A stretch of DNA of 34,807 nucleotides, taken from positions 1 through 34,807 of the IMG/VR virus record IMGVR_UViG_3300042392_000113. One strand, written 5' to 3'. A program made the translations under genes and the position numbers. Positions 9,401 through 17,316 of the stretch are shown here, one piece after another; the stretch's first letter is position 1; every line of letters begins with the position of its first letter. The notes under the pieces were generated by a model. It had not been told where the DNA came from, did not search any database, and worked only from the letters and a program-made list of their open reading frames with translations. The stretch comes from a virus.

Positions 9401-9754
9401 AGGGGCAATGCTTGGTTTAACCGGGTCAACCTTTGGAGCTACTGTTGTTTGGGCAGCAGGTGACGGTGTTGGCGCAATAGGAGGAGGGTCAGGCAAGATC
9501 TTAGGTTCTTCTTTAGCTCTCGCACCTTTCTCCAGCAAAGGCTTCAATGCTTTCTTTGGAGTAATCGCCTTTCTAACCGCGCCAAGTCCAAAGGCTGCTT
9601 GTGGCTCAAATTCCTCAAACGGCAATTCAGGCTGCGGCATTACATTGCCAGCATCCTCAACCCCGGCATTAGGGTCAAATACAGGCGCAGGAGATAACTC
9701 GGCTGACTGCGCCATCTCCGATAACTTCCCACCGATGTTTTGTTCGATAGCCAT
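6488..9754 (-). CDS. Large internal virion / DNA-ejection protein (gp16-like by position)
   Basis: This 1088-aa protein is the largest gene in the window and lies last in the block of ejection-type proteins before the fibre, the position of T7 gp16. It has an acidic N-terminus, a Pro-rich linker (about residues 80-120, with DPPPIAPTPSPAAQTTVAPK) and long helical regions. I see no lytic transglycosylase signature of the sort found in T7 gp16, so a peptidoglycan-cutting role is not supported. Its ATG overlaps the preceding TAA by one base, as expected for a translated chain. Role and similarity rest on size, order and composition rather than on recognised motifs. Confidence 0.7.
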   Translation of the reverse strand: MAIEQNIGGKLSEMAQSAELSPAPVFDPNAGVEDAGNVMPQPELPFEEFEPQAAFGLGAVRKAITPKKALKPLLEKGARAKEEPKILPDPPPIAPTPSPAAQTTVAPKVDPVKPSIAPVPLDETQRLIQERQRLKDVGPAAGTKETPISNLAFDNDGMQATVRAMAENSVKNEPTMSLRSIKMRMINAGVRENVADRLLQGLPLESTVGSSELAKTVSGVVDLHDQSAKQLDTLMQKMAAGQLDQAGQLQLRQQMAFHNVITGTMKGVQVDVARSMNVFKRVRDGGPGFAPMDIRKILDDVGGEKSLLQIANDYIALPSRKGKNQLIEAGLGQRLRDAWINTWQSNLLSDIAPHAFSFTSGVLNTVRAPVERLVAIPIGIMRKDFNIRSLEGLPEGTPHPMAEPTPGSRFFLGDLQARLSGFGPGIMDAWETLAKGGPRVQIPSMGIDFTLPTPFSKDYGLRASAKGDATVAPLSGAAFSDVPVRLPFSSKELFRTPDFTNSFIGKGLDAMGYMYSVPFRAMRAADDFIGLTTARMQLHEEAWHVAQTEYDKFIAAGSSPDDALAETQRVVASFLDERPASMQANMDKARQQTTFTEDFNRETKLNEFYWKTDKLFQSTALKPFLPFSRAITQEFLHTAAATPIMNFISPKFMDAWNAGGKERDLAMSRLALGGLAGYTAVQFATDGRMTGSGPSDIQDKKALEALGWQKYSLIFKPGELSPDVEAKLSKLTTLTKGQGNFSGFTFVSYARFSVFSPVLAMGADFADAQRFHTGKPDEDEWSKLALAYAGSNLEYIKNLPSAQAIGDLVGILRTRAEDGGEKVYEVLNRIAKQYVDVLYTGTPILGSTNASALAHIERLNDPLIRSTRVDQMNVPQHIRIVYEQLNRVQSRIPAWSEGLQAELDEIGRRKYAENNMFEFMANVIPMVQGSKGKRDPYNEAMVSIDHGTSRPRDTWDGVSLSVTQYNRYKKLYGQEIMIDPSLFVDTATAAPMNLEMAVPYLLKEKEKYAIEMGEPFNKGDAQKFVDSIIKKYRRIAKLRMIGFDPSPELGQTEIPDLTEYGFLSDSVEFPELGAMIDRNKKFYSLYGK

Positions 9755-10341
9755 TATTTCTGCCCTTTGCCGTCAACAACTGTTGGTGCGGCAGCAGCCG
9801 TACCAGCCACTGCCTTCTTTGCTTTCTTTACGCCTTGAACAATCTTCTTGCCGCCTTTAACGTACCCGCCGGGAGCTAGCATTTCTCCAACAGTCTCATA
9901 TGGATTGTCGCCAGCGCCAACTTTCCCGACATTAGTGTCAAGCCACTTCTTAATGTCTTCAGTAGTTGGAAGTATTGTTTCTTCTTGAATCCCACGCAAA
10001 AAAGCATCAAGCTTAGTTTCGTCGCCACCACGGTTATATATTTCTTTAATGCCACGACCAAGCATTTCAAAGTCGCCAAAAATACCGCCAAATCCTTGCG
10101 CAACTCCCTTGGCTGATGCTGCTCCAATATCAGCCATTCCCTTGCCAACAGACAGCATCCCCTTGCCAGCCTCAGTTACATTCTCCATTGCAGACTGGCT
10201 TTCAAACTTCTTGATCTGTTCGGAACTAGGGCCAGCGCTACCCATAGCCAACTGCATACCTTCTAACTCATAAGCATCAGGCGCATCAGGGTACTCGCGG
10301 AAATATAAATAATCTCCGTAATATTTGAAGTCATCGTCCAC
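9754..10341 (-). CDS. Virion-associated protein with Gly/Ala-rich amphipathic segment, GTG start
   Basis: This 195-aa protein begins DDDFKYYGDYLYFREYPDAP after the start residue. It has a Gly/Ala-rich amphipathic central stretch (GKGMLSVGKGMADIGAASAK, about residues 60-85) and a basic Lys/Ala-rich C-terminus. The start is set by a strong Shine-Dalgarno, AAGGAGG, 7 nt ahead of GTG at 10341. A longer in-frame reading to 10524 would overlap the upstream gene by almost 200 bases and has no such site. It lies between the two large ejection-protein candidates, so it is probably packaged in the virion. I do not recognise its family. Confidence 0.7.
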   Translation of the reverse strand: MDDDFKYYGDYLYFREYPDAPDAYELEGMQLAMGSAGPSSEQIKKFESQSAMENVTEAGKGMLSVGKGMADIGAASAKGVAQGFGGIFGDFEMLGRGIKEIYNRGGDETKLDAFLRGIQEETILPTTEDIKKWLDTNVGKVGAGDNPYETVGEMLAPGGYVKGGKKIVQGVKKAKKAVAGTAAAAPTVVDGKGQK

Positions 10342-12559
10342 CTGCTGCCCTCCTTCTACGCTCCATCGTCTCAATGCTTTCTTGAGAGCGAACAATTGAT
10401 TCAACGATAGCGTCAATCTCACCTTGGCTTGCTTTAGTTTTTGCAAGTTCATCAACAAGTCTGCGTCGATAGTTTGGCGTAACCTTGACTGCTGTACCCG
10501 ACTCAAAAGATGGCTGTATTGCAATTAAGTCTATATTTTGTTCTTTCGCATTTTTAGGCAAGCTTGTGCCGCCTTTACCATAAGCCGATTTCAAATCATT
10601 CTTAGTTGCTTCTAATTTCTTTTGCTCTTGTTCATTCAAGAATCTACCTTCAACGGTTCTTTTTGCCTCGTTAGCATTTGGTGGGGCTGTTCTTTTTCCA
10701 TTCTTATAGTCTGTTTTTTGCTGCTCTAATTCGGCGGCAATTTCTTTTTCAAGGTCAAGCTGTATACGCGCCTTGTTTTGAGGATTTCTAACGCCAGAGG
10801 ACTCAGCAACTTCATCTGCCCCACGTTTTACTTGCCCATCCATTTGAAGCTTTCTATCGCCAACTCGCTTTGCAAGGGAGCTAACAGTCTCTCCCTTAAT
10901 CCGCTTACCAGTAGCAAAAGAATAAACCTGACGCGCATCAGTTATTAGGTTGTTGTCTATTTGGTAGATAAGTTCGGTAACAGCGCGAGGATCGTCATCT
11001 GGGTCTTCTGGTTTTGCAGACAGCAATGCAGGCCAATCCTGTGGTGCATCAGCCATTGTTAGGCCAGCAGCTTCAATCGCAACTTTTAATTGCTGCTGTG
11101 TGGAAATTTTCTTTGTTCTTAAATCAAACTCAATCTGTTGAGCTTTGGTTTTTTTGTCAATGAGCGCAGCATCTTTAGGAAGAAATTCGCCAGCCAACTT
11201 TAAGGCGGTATCAGGCTTTATGCGGTTGCCTTTAGCATATCGGAGGATGTCTTCCGTTGTTTTTAAGTTTGGATCTTTATTACTTAATTTATCGCGCAAA
11301 CGAGCAACTGATTCAAAGTCATCATCCACATCTTCTTTCATCATTTTTTGAAGCAAACTAGGCAACTCTTCTCGTACTAGCTTTGCTCCAACAACAGACG
11401 AATCTTGTCTTGAAATGCGCTCTAAAGTGTCTAATGCAATAAGACGCTGGTCAGCACTTGCCTCTGGATTAAGGTAAGTAAGTGTTGCGTCATTAGCTTC
11501 AGTAGTAAGATCAACTTTTCGGACATCCCTATCTTTTTGCTTTAAGTCTATAAGTTGCTGATATTGCCCGACCATTTTGTCACGAGCTTTTTTCTGGTCT
11601 GTAATAGACATACTGTCCCAAACACGCTGCAAATCAGGCGGCAAGTTACGAGACTTTATTCTTGCATTAAGTGCGGTAAGGTCGCCACCTAATCCTTCCA
11701 TTCGGCTAACAACAGCGTTTTCAAGAACGGATGTCTTGATATCGCGCTCAATAGTTCCTAATTGTTCCAATGCAAAATTACCCGCATCAGCGCCACCAAG
11801 CGTAATTGCATTAGTTACAATACGAGCACGTTCTGCTTCAATCTCTTGATTAATTGATAGACCCGGAACAGGCAACGCATTCTGAATAATGTTTGCGACC
11901 GTATTGGAATAATTGTCAATTTCTGCTGCAATCTTTACTTTGTTCTTTGCTAAAGCAATTTGTGATTCTTTTTGGGAAGCAAGAAGCAAAACTCTATTTG
12001 CATGAGTAGCCGCCGTTGCTCGATACTTGTATGCAGCATCCGGGCTAACCGAAGCTAAAGACGAACTCCAGCCATTAATCATCGACTGAAAATCTTCAAC
12101 TACTTTTTTAGTGCTGACATCGTAAGAGTTACCTTGCTCATCCTTACCAGTTTCAATCCGGCGCTGAATAATGCCAGCCGCTTTAGTTATTTCTATTTCT
12201 GCATGAGCTGATAATTCAATCGCACGAAACTTTTGGATAGAAGCTTGGTAAGCGTTAAGAGAAAAGTTCTTCTTAAATGAGCTTGGGTCACCCTTGCTCA
12301 TTGCTTCTAGCTGGGCTTGGTTTGGAGGATTTTCCATAACAAATTCAGCGCCAGCAGCTTCAGCCAATTTTTCTGCTTGCCCAAACATGGATGCGGATAA
12401 ATTGGATATAACTCTACCAACTGTAGAAGAAGCTTCTGCCGCCGCTTGAAAGGCGATCTCGGGGCGCTGCGTCCCAAAGTTCATGTTAGGCTGCGGCAGG
12501 TTTGATACCCCAGCTACCTGAACATTCCCTGATTGAAGTCTTCTAATTGGGTCAGCCAT
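10331..12559 (-). CDS. Internal virion protein (gp15-like by position)
   Basis: This 742-aa, mostly helical, charged protein has many Ala/Gln/Lys-rich stretches and almost no Cys. It follows the 234-aa gp14-like gene by 2 nt and precedes the 1088-aa protein, the order gp14-gp15-gp16 known from T7-type ejectosomes. The N-terminal FGTQRPEIAFQAAAEASSTV region and long coiled segments fit a structural ejection protein that leaves the particle with the DNA. No enzymatic motif was seen. The call rests on order, size and composition. Confidence 0.7.
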   Translation of the reverse strand: MADPIRRLQSGNVQVAGVSNLPQPNMNFGTQRPEIAFQAAAEASSTVGRVISNLSASMFGQAEKLAEAAGAEFVMENPPNQAQLEAMSKGDPSSFKKNFSLNAYQASIQKFRAIELSAHAEIEITKAAGIIQRRIETGKDEQGNSYDVSTKKVVEDFQSMINGWSSSLASVSPDAAYKYRATAATHANRVLLLASQKESQIALAKNKVKIAAEIDNYSNTVANIIQNALPVPGLSINQEIEAERARIVTNAITLGGADAGNFALEQLGTIERDIKTSVLENAVVSRMEGLGGDLTALNARIKSRNLPPDLQRVWDSMSITDQKKARDKMVGQYQQLIDLKQKDRDVRKVDLTTEANDATLTYLNPEASADQRLIALDTLERISRQDSSVVGAKLVREELPSLLQKMMKEDVDDDFESVARLRDKLSNKDPNLKTTEDILRYAKGNRIKPDTALKLAGEFLPKDAALIDKKTKAQQIEFDLRTKKISTQQQLKVAIEAAGLTMADAPQDWPALLSAKPEDPDDDPRAVTELIYQIDNNLITDARQVYSFATGKRIKGETVSSLAKRVGDRKLQMDGQVKRGADEVAESSGVRNPQNKARIQLDLEKEIAAELEQQKTDYKNGKRTAPPNANEAKRTVEGRFLNEQEQKKLEATKNDLKSAYGKGGTSLPKNAKEQNIDLIAIQPSFESGTAVKVTPNYRRRLVDELAKTKASQGEIDAIVESIVRSQESIETMERRRRAAGGR

Positions 12560-12561
12560 GA

Positions 12562-13266
12562 TTAAGGTTTCCTTGATCGGTCTTCAATAGGTACTGTGCT
12601 ATTAGTTATTTTTGGTTGTTGTGGATAGTTCATCGCAAATCCGGTAGCCGCCTTAGACAACTCAACACCAGCCAACAAACCACCTGTACCTTTTGCAATT
12701 GTTCCTGCCTTTTGCAATGTGCCAGCGTTAGCAATAGCGGCTTCACGCTCATAGAATGCCATATCATAGGATTGCTGCAACATCGTCGTGGCATCTTCTA
12801 AGCCTAATATTCTGGCTGTCATCGCATTAAGATCACTAATGCCAACGTCCTGATATACCTCTCGTACATTTGCGCCACGGACTCCCTGATAAGAACCGCC
12901 AGTAGCCACTACGCCAGAGGCATACCCACGAGCCAAAATTGCTGCGTTAGTAGCACGAAGATTTTTTAGCTGGTTGTTGGCTTGAATCTTGTAGTTAAGC
13001 GTCTCATACTCAATCTTCATTAGATTGCGCTTAAACGCAGCCTCGCCATACTCAACAGCTTTGTCGGCTCGCAGGCCAGCCATCCGCAAGTTTTCTTGCG
13101 CTTGTACCGCATAACCTGCCTGCTGGTAATAGCCTTGCGCTTGTTGAGCGTAAGCCGCACCAATTCCTGCAATAAGGCCACCAGCCGCAGCCATCCCCAT
13201 ACTCGCAGTTGAGCTTGGGTCAAAGATAGAAGCTGGTTGGTTAGCGGCTGGGATCGGATCTGCCAT
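12562..13266 (-). CDS. Internal virion protein (gp14-like by position)
   Basis: The protein is 234 aa. A hydrophobic Gly/Ala segment (MGMAAAGGLIAGIGAAYAQQ, about residues 23-42) is followed by a Tyr/Gln-rich helical region (QGYYQQAGYAVQAQENLRMA) and a second Gly/Ala-rich segment near residues 190-210. This plan, a membrane-seeking segment plus helices, suits the small ejection protein that forms the outer-membrane part of the T7-type channel. It is one base from the tail tube B stop and starts the three- or four-gene ejection block. The function is inferred from context. Confidence 0.7.
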   Translation of the reverse strand: MADPIPAANQPASIFDPSSTASMGMAAAGGLIAGIGAAYAQQAQGYYQQAGYAVQAQENLRMAGLRADKAVEYGEAAFKRNLMKIEYETLNYKIQANNQLKNLRATNAAILARGYASGVVATGGSYQGVRGANVREVYQDVGISDLNAMTARILGLEDATTMLQQSYDMAFYEREAAIANAGTLQKAGTIAKGTGGLLAGVELSKAATGFAMNYPQQPKITNSTVPIEDRSRKP

Positions 13267-15255
13267 TTATGTCCCCTGATTTACAGCAACTTTGTAGTCA
13301 AGACCAAGCAACGTCATCTTGAGTGGCAAAGTTTGGGTTACTTCAATAACAGCATCCCGGCTATAGCCACGGACACCGTTTAGTCTTTTAATGCCTGTAA
13401 ACGGCGTAATCGCAATATCCAGCAAAGGGTTGTCAAAGTTCTGGAATGGTACAGGCTGGCTATTAATGTTCAGGTGCTGCGACTCGCTGACAATCGCGTT
13501 GACCTCGACAATCCTCTTCTTAAAGCCAATACGGGAGCCTGTCTGCAACTTGATCTCAACCGGCATTGTCTTGATGTACACGGTAATCGGCAGACCAACC
13601 TCGTAACTGGCTGTAGACGAACGGTCAAAGGTAACACTACCACCTGCGCTAACAGTCTCATTACCTTGCGGGACACCATCACAAATGACGTTTAAAGACT
13701 TACCAATGTGTGGAAGGCTGCTAGCAGAAGCTGCGACACCGCCAGTAAAGGCACAGTCAGTAAAGCGACTATCACTAAATAGCTCAACAAAGTACCGAGT
13801 CGTCCCATTAAATACCCGTTTGGTTACCGTATAAATATCTGTGACGTTTACGCTGACATCAATAAACTCACCGTCTGTGGTGAACTCTGATGGCGCTACA
13901 ATCTGCTGAGAGCGCAAGATTGAATAGACAGCCATTGAGCCGTCAGTCGAATTGGTAATTAGAAGTAAGTCGCCTTCATCCGTAGACGTAGCACGACGCA
14001 AAGACAGTCGGGTTGGGTTCTTCAGTAGGTGACCAGATAGTAGCGAGATACGCTGGGTAACGTAGGTCAGTTGTGTATCCGAGAACAAGAATTCATTAAG
14101 TGCTTTGCCTTGCCTTTGGATAAACAAGGAGCCAGATTCCAACGATTCAACTCGTGTGCCTGTCTTTGCGCCATTGCGGCTAACTTGCTTAAACGTGAAC
14201 GTCAGCGGCGTGATCGGGTCAGTGCCTTGTTGCGGAACATAAAACTCGCCACCCGTGGTGAAGACTTGCAAGTCGCGGCCAGAGATAATATCAACAATGA
14301 TATTAAGCTGATTAGTATCAAGGGTAGCCTCAACAGCATCATCATCCAGAAACTCAGACGGTTTAAAGTCAAAGAAGAGGGCCACTTTGCTGCCCCAGAT
14401 CGTAGACGGACGTGACTTAGAGCCGCCGAAATAGAGCCTACCTTCATGGAACGATACACTGCGAGGCCAGCCTTTTCCAGACGACCAGACATCTTCATAG
14501 CCTGTCTCCAGTTCCCAATCGCCAGAAGCGATAGCTGTAGTGTTAAAGAATGGGAATTCAGTAATTGCTTCGACAACCGTACCGCTGATGTACTTTGTAA
14601 TTCTGACGCGACCTTGTGGCGTAGCGTTGATGTACTGATTAACGTGCGTCGATAGGAACACCGACGAGCCAGCCGTCAAAGTAATATTGCCCGATACAGC
14701 CGATGGAGTCAGCGTTGCAGCAGGATTACTGAATGTCTGGGTAAATGCGTACTTTGGGATAGAGTCAAACGTAATAGTGCTGGCAGTCCAAGCCGCATCA
14801 TTGGCACCACGAACAATCTTGATTGGCTGCAAATCTGGGTGGACAACAATCAATGTATCCGCTGATTGTGTCCAGCACAACGATGACAGCATAGCTCCAG
14901 TCAATGCAGATACAGTCAGGTAATTATCAGCACCGCCATTAATGGCTGTAATCAATGCGCCATTCTTGACCACATACATCCTGCCAGCAACAAAGCAGAG
15001 CATATAACGGTCATCAACTGAGAACTCAAAAGATATAAGCCGAACACCATTTGCAGCAGATGGCGTACTAGAATTAGGCAGCTCAAAAACGTGCTTAGTA
15101 CCGGGACGGCGACGAGCGCCACCCTGCGGTTGAATGATGACATTGGTGGCTTTTGCCAGCGCATTCTCGTACTGCGGAATGTCCACACGAGCGCGTAGCA
15201 ACGGATCTAATTCCCCGGTACTAAAGTTCGTCTGGAAACTTAAGAACCTAGCCAT
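13267..15255 (-). CDS. Tail tubular protein B / tail nozzle
   Basis: This 662-aa protein starts with the typical opening of short-tail nozzle proteins: FSTGELDPLLRARVDIPQYE followed by GGARRRPGTKHVFEL (to about residue 60). The rest is beta-rich. It plugs the distal end of the tail tube and holds the fibres and DNA until ejection, like T7 gp12. The ATG overlaps the stop of the tail tube A gene by one base, and it is followed directly by the ejection proteins. The length is close to that usual for the family (roughly 600-800 aa). Confidence 0.88.
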   Translation of the reverse strand: MARFLSFQTNFSTGELDPLLRARVDIPQYENALAKATNVIIQPQGGARRRPGTKHVFELPNSSTPSAANGVRLISFEFSVDDRYMLCFVAGRMYVVKNGALITAINGGADNYLTVSALTGAMLSSLCWTQSADTLIVVHPDLQPIKIVRGANDAAWTASTITFDSIPKYAFTQTFSNPAATLTPSAVSGNITLTAGSSVFLSTHVNQYINATPQGRVRITKYISGTVVEAITEFPFFNTTAIASGDWELETGYEDVWSSGKGWPRSVSFHEGRLYFGGSKSRPSTIWGSKVALFFDFKPSEFLDDDAVEATLDTNQLNIIVDIISGRDLQVFTTGGEFYVPQQGTDPITPLTFTFKQVSRNGAKTGTRVESLESGSLFIQRQGKALNEFLFSDTQLTYVTQRISLLSGHLLKNPTRLSLRRATSTDEGDLLLITNSTDGSMAVYSILRSQQIVAPSEFTTDGEFIDVSVNVTDIYTVTKRVFNGTTRYFVELFSDSRFTDCAFTGGVAASASSLPHIGKSLNVICDGVPQGNETVSAGGSVTFDRSSTASYEVGLPITVYIKTMPVEIKLQTGSRIGFKKRIVEVNAIVSESQHLNINSQPVPFQNFDNPLLDIAITPFTGIKRLNGVRGYSRDAVIEVTQTLPLKMTLLGLDYKVAVNQGT

Positions 15256-15869
15256 TAGTATCTCACCGCGACCAATTCGTAATCTTCGATAACCTGTGGC
15301 GGCTGACCTTGAGCATCGATGTTTGACGCTTGACGGAAGTAGCCGCCTCGGCCATTCTCAGAAGGAGAGCCGACAGCAACACCCTGCCAGTAACCTGTTT
15401 TAGTCTCTTGCTCAGTAATCGGGTAAGCCAAGTGCCACGCCATCATGTACTTCAATAACTGAATGAAGTATTGCGGCATCGCGTATTCTGGGGTCTGGTA
15501 AGGATAGTCAATGTAGACATCCTCGTAGTTCGTCAGCAGCTTGTCGCCCTCAATCTCCCAGAGCTTAACGGGACGGGCATAAGCATTAGCTGTTTCAAAG
15601 ACTGCACGGGGATTACCAAGGCGATCTCCCGGCATCTGGTATTCGTACTTCCATTCTGTTGTCGGCGTAGTAATCAACCGTGACAATCGAACTTTTCTGT
15701 AGGCAAACGACCACGGGTACATAGATAACGTCATATCCCGAACGTCTGGGTACAGACGGTCACAAGAGTTGGCCTCGTCTGTTCCGTCGTTAAAAGACGA
15801 AATGGGCTTTGCGCCCAATAGGATCAATGCGTCAGAACAGATAGCAACTGCTGTATCGCCTGCGGCCAT
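15255..15869 (-). CDS. Tail tubular protein A (gp11-like adaptor)
   Basis: This 204-aa protein has a helical N-terminus AVAICSDALILLGAKPISSF, the D-R-x-Y-P-D-V-R-D motif with YPWSFAYRKVRLSRL (about residues 37-67), and EYQMPGDRLGNPRAVF. These are typical of gp11-like adaptors that join portal to nozzle in short-tailed phages. A GAGAGG ribosome site lies 5 nt before the ATG. A terminator-like hairpin just upstream (15891-15922) separates it from the capsid pair, so tail genes are either read by read-through or from a promoter I could not find. Confidence 0.88.
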   Translation of the reverse strand: MAAGDTAVAICSDALILLGAKPISSFNDGTDEANSCDRLYPDVRDMTLSMYPWSFAYRKVRLSRLITTPTTEWKYEYQMPGDRLGNPRAVFETANAYARPVKLWEIEGDKLLTNYEDVYIDYPYQTPEYAMPQYFIQLLKYMMAWHLAYPITEQETKTGYWQGVAVGSPSENGRGGYFRQASNIDAQGQPPQVIEDYELVAVRY

Positions 15870-15890
15870 AACAACCTCTCATGTAATAAA

Positions 15891-15922
15891 GGGCTAGTCC
15901 CAAGTTTCCCCAGAACTAGCCC
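15891..15922 (-). terminator. Terminator-like hairpin between capsid pair and tail genes
   Basis: A perfect 8-bp stem (GGGCTAGT / ACTAGCCC) with a 16-nt loop is followed on the minus strand by TTTATT. It lies in the only gap (72 bp) between the small capsid partner and tail tube A. The U-tract is short and the loop long, so it may reduce rather than stop transcription into the tail genes. Confidence 0.6.
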
Positions 15923-15941
15923 TGTGCTGCCTAACTACGGG

Positions 15942-16214
15942 TTAGTCCGTATCAGTTGCCGAAACAGTCGTGCCGTCAGCAATGTCTACTGCTGTAGACG
16001 AAACGGCGTTGACGTATGTCAGAACCAAACTTGGAGTCGTAGTGTCATAGACAAAGATAATATCGCCAGCTTTCAGGGTGTCTTTCAGGGACAGAAAGTA
16101 ATCTGCCGTGTTGACGGTTGCCTGAGTGTCAGCGGTCTTGTACAGGTACATCGAGGGTGCGTTGCCTGCTTTAGCAGCACACACTGTGACCCAGCCAGTT
16201 GCGGAAAATGCCAT
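15942..16214 (-). CDS. Small capsid-associated (possible decoration) protein
   Basis: This is a 90-aa beta-rich protein (MAFSATGWVTVCAAKAGNAP, then alternating Thr/Val/Ala/Asp). It is encoded 15 bp after the major capsid gene with an excellent AGGAGG site 6 nt before the ATG. It shares the capsid transcript bracketed by two terminators, so it is probably made in capsid-like amounts. A head decoration or cement role fits the size, composition and position. It has no recognised catalytic motif. Confidence 0.7.
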   Translation of the reverse strand: MAFSATGWVTVCAAKAGNAPSMYLYKTADTQATVNTADYFLSLKDTLKAGDIIFVYDTTTPSLVLTYVNAVSSTAVDIADGTTVSATDTD

Positions 16215-16229
16215 GATTAACCTCCTAGA

Positions 16230-17069
16230 TTAAGATTCGCGGCAGACGATCTTGACGATACCTTCATCGTCAATCGCCACAGCACCAGCCGAGAACATCG
16301 AAGCGATCAGGAAGGAAGTCTTCTCTGGCACATAGTTGATCTCAGTTTTTGGTGAAATGCCTTCTGCCAGACCAACTGCGTCTTTGTGGAATGCGAAGCA
16401 GGTACGGTCATTTGAACCGTCCTTAATCAAACCACCCTCAGTGCGGTCACCCAGAACGTGGAAGGTGAAGCCCAAGAATGTGTTGATTTCGCCCTGAACC
16501 AGCGCCTTGACAGTGTTAAAGTCAGACGAGGTAACAGCAGTCTCAGACAACAGCGAAGCCAAAGAACTTGCATGGATGATGATGTGACGGCCATCCATAG
16601 GGACGTTGTTGGCATTCAGCGTCTGAGCAGCAGAGCGCAGCTTGGCAACGTTCATGTTGGTGTCAGTACCACCGATGTCATTGCTAACCGAAGTGCCGCT
16701 AGAAGCAGTCAGCGCGTCCAGAATCAGTTGATCCTGACGACGACCGATTGCGCTCGACACAACCTTGACCAGCTCACGACGCTCGTCGAAGTTGACCTTG
16801 GCTTGCATGAAGATGTCCGAATACTCAGCAGCGATATAGTCGCTAAGAGTTGCAGTCACCTGCGAGTAAGTTACGTTCAGAGGAGTAACGTCAGTCTGCG
16901 GAATGCGGATCTGAGCGACACCCTTACCGATTTTAGGGAATTTGTAAGTTGAACCTTCAACACCCGAACGAATACGGACAGCCGGACGGAGAACCGCCGA
17001 AGCCTGATAGGCTTGCTTAACTTCCGCATCAAACAGGGTTACAAAGGCTGTAGACAGATTAACGGCCAT
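16230..17069 (-). CDS. Major capsid protein
   Basis: This 279-aa protein lies directly after the scaffold and carries coat-protein features: a helical start (VTLFDAEVKQAYQASAVLRP), KFPKIGKGVAQIRIP, EYSDIFMQAKVNFDERRELV, the helix AIGRRQDQLILDAL, and RHIIIHASSLASLLSE in the middle. This is consistent with a compact HK97-fold coat. Its ATG is preceded by AAAAGG. It has its own promoter (17211-17238) behind a strong terminator (17260-17286), leaving a leader of about 130 nt. That arrangement suggests high, separate expression. Confidence 0.88.
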   Translation of the reverse strand: MAVNLSTAFVTLFDAEVKQAYQASAVLRPAVRIRSGVEGSTYKFPKIGKGVAQIRIPQTDVTPLNVTYSQVTATLSDYIAAEYSDIFMQAKVNFDERRELVKVVSSAIGRRQDQLILDALTASSGTSVSNDIGGTDTNMNVAKLRSAAQTLNANNVPMDGRHIIIHASSLASLLSETAVTSSDFNTVKALVQGEINTFLGFTFHVLGDRTEGGLIKDGSNDRTCFAFHKDAVGLAEGISPKTEINYVPEKTSFLIASMFSAGAVAIDDEGIVKIVCRES

Positions 17070-17210
17070 TTTGTTTACCTTTTGATAAAGTTATAAAGAG
17101 GTTTCTCGCTGTCGGTGAGCCGGTGATCCGGGCCGGTTGCTTGCAGTAGGGTGCCAGCCAGTTGGGTACAACCATCTGAGGGTCGGTAATCTGATATGCC
17201 TCGGTTACAT

Positions 17211-17238
17211 ATTGTAATCAGGTTTGTCTATTGCGCAA
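17211..17238 (-). promoter_or_regulatory. Sigma70-like promoter for the capsid transcript
   Basis: On the minus strand TTGCGC and TACAAT are separated by 16 nt, just downstream of the terminator at 17260-17286 and about 140 nt upstream of the capsid ATG. The same pattern, TTGC-x-x with 16 nt to TACAAT, recurs at 23178-23205. The -10 matches the consensus at five of six positions. Confidence 0.65.
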
Positions 17239-17259
17239 GTCTTTTTGATAGTTTTTTGC

Positions 17260-17286
17260 AAAAAAAACCCCCAGACCGGCTGGGGG
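17260..17286 (-). terminator. Rho-independent terminator after scaffold gene
   Basis: A 7-bp GC-rich stem (CCCCCAG / CTGGGGG) with a 5-nt loop is followed on the minus strand by eight U residues. It stands about 30 nt past the scaffold stop and just before the capsid promoter. This is the clearest terminator on the minus strand and separates the packaging/head-assembly transcript from the capsid transcript. Confidence 0.9.
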
Positions 17287-17316
17287 CAAACTCCGTGGAG
17301 GAGTGGAGACTCCTAT

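Noticed and set aside
9754-10524. Longer 256-aa reading of the virion-associated gene
   Set aside because: Its first 61 codons overlap the upstream 742-aa gene with no ribosome site, whereas the GTG at 10341 has AAGGAGG at ideal spacing.
13391-14415. Several plus-strand frames opposite tail tube B
   Set aside because: All are antisense to a gene with a recognised nozzle motif, lack ribosome sites and do not chain with one another.
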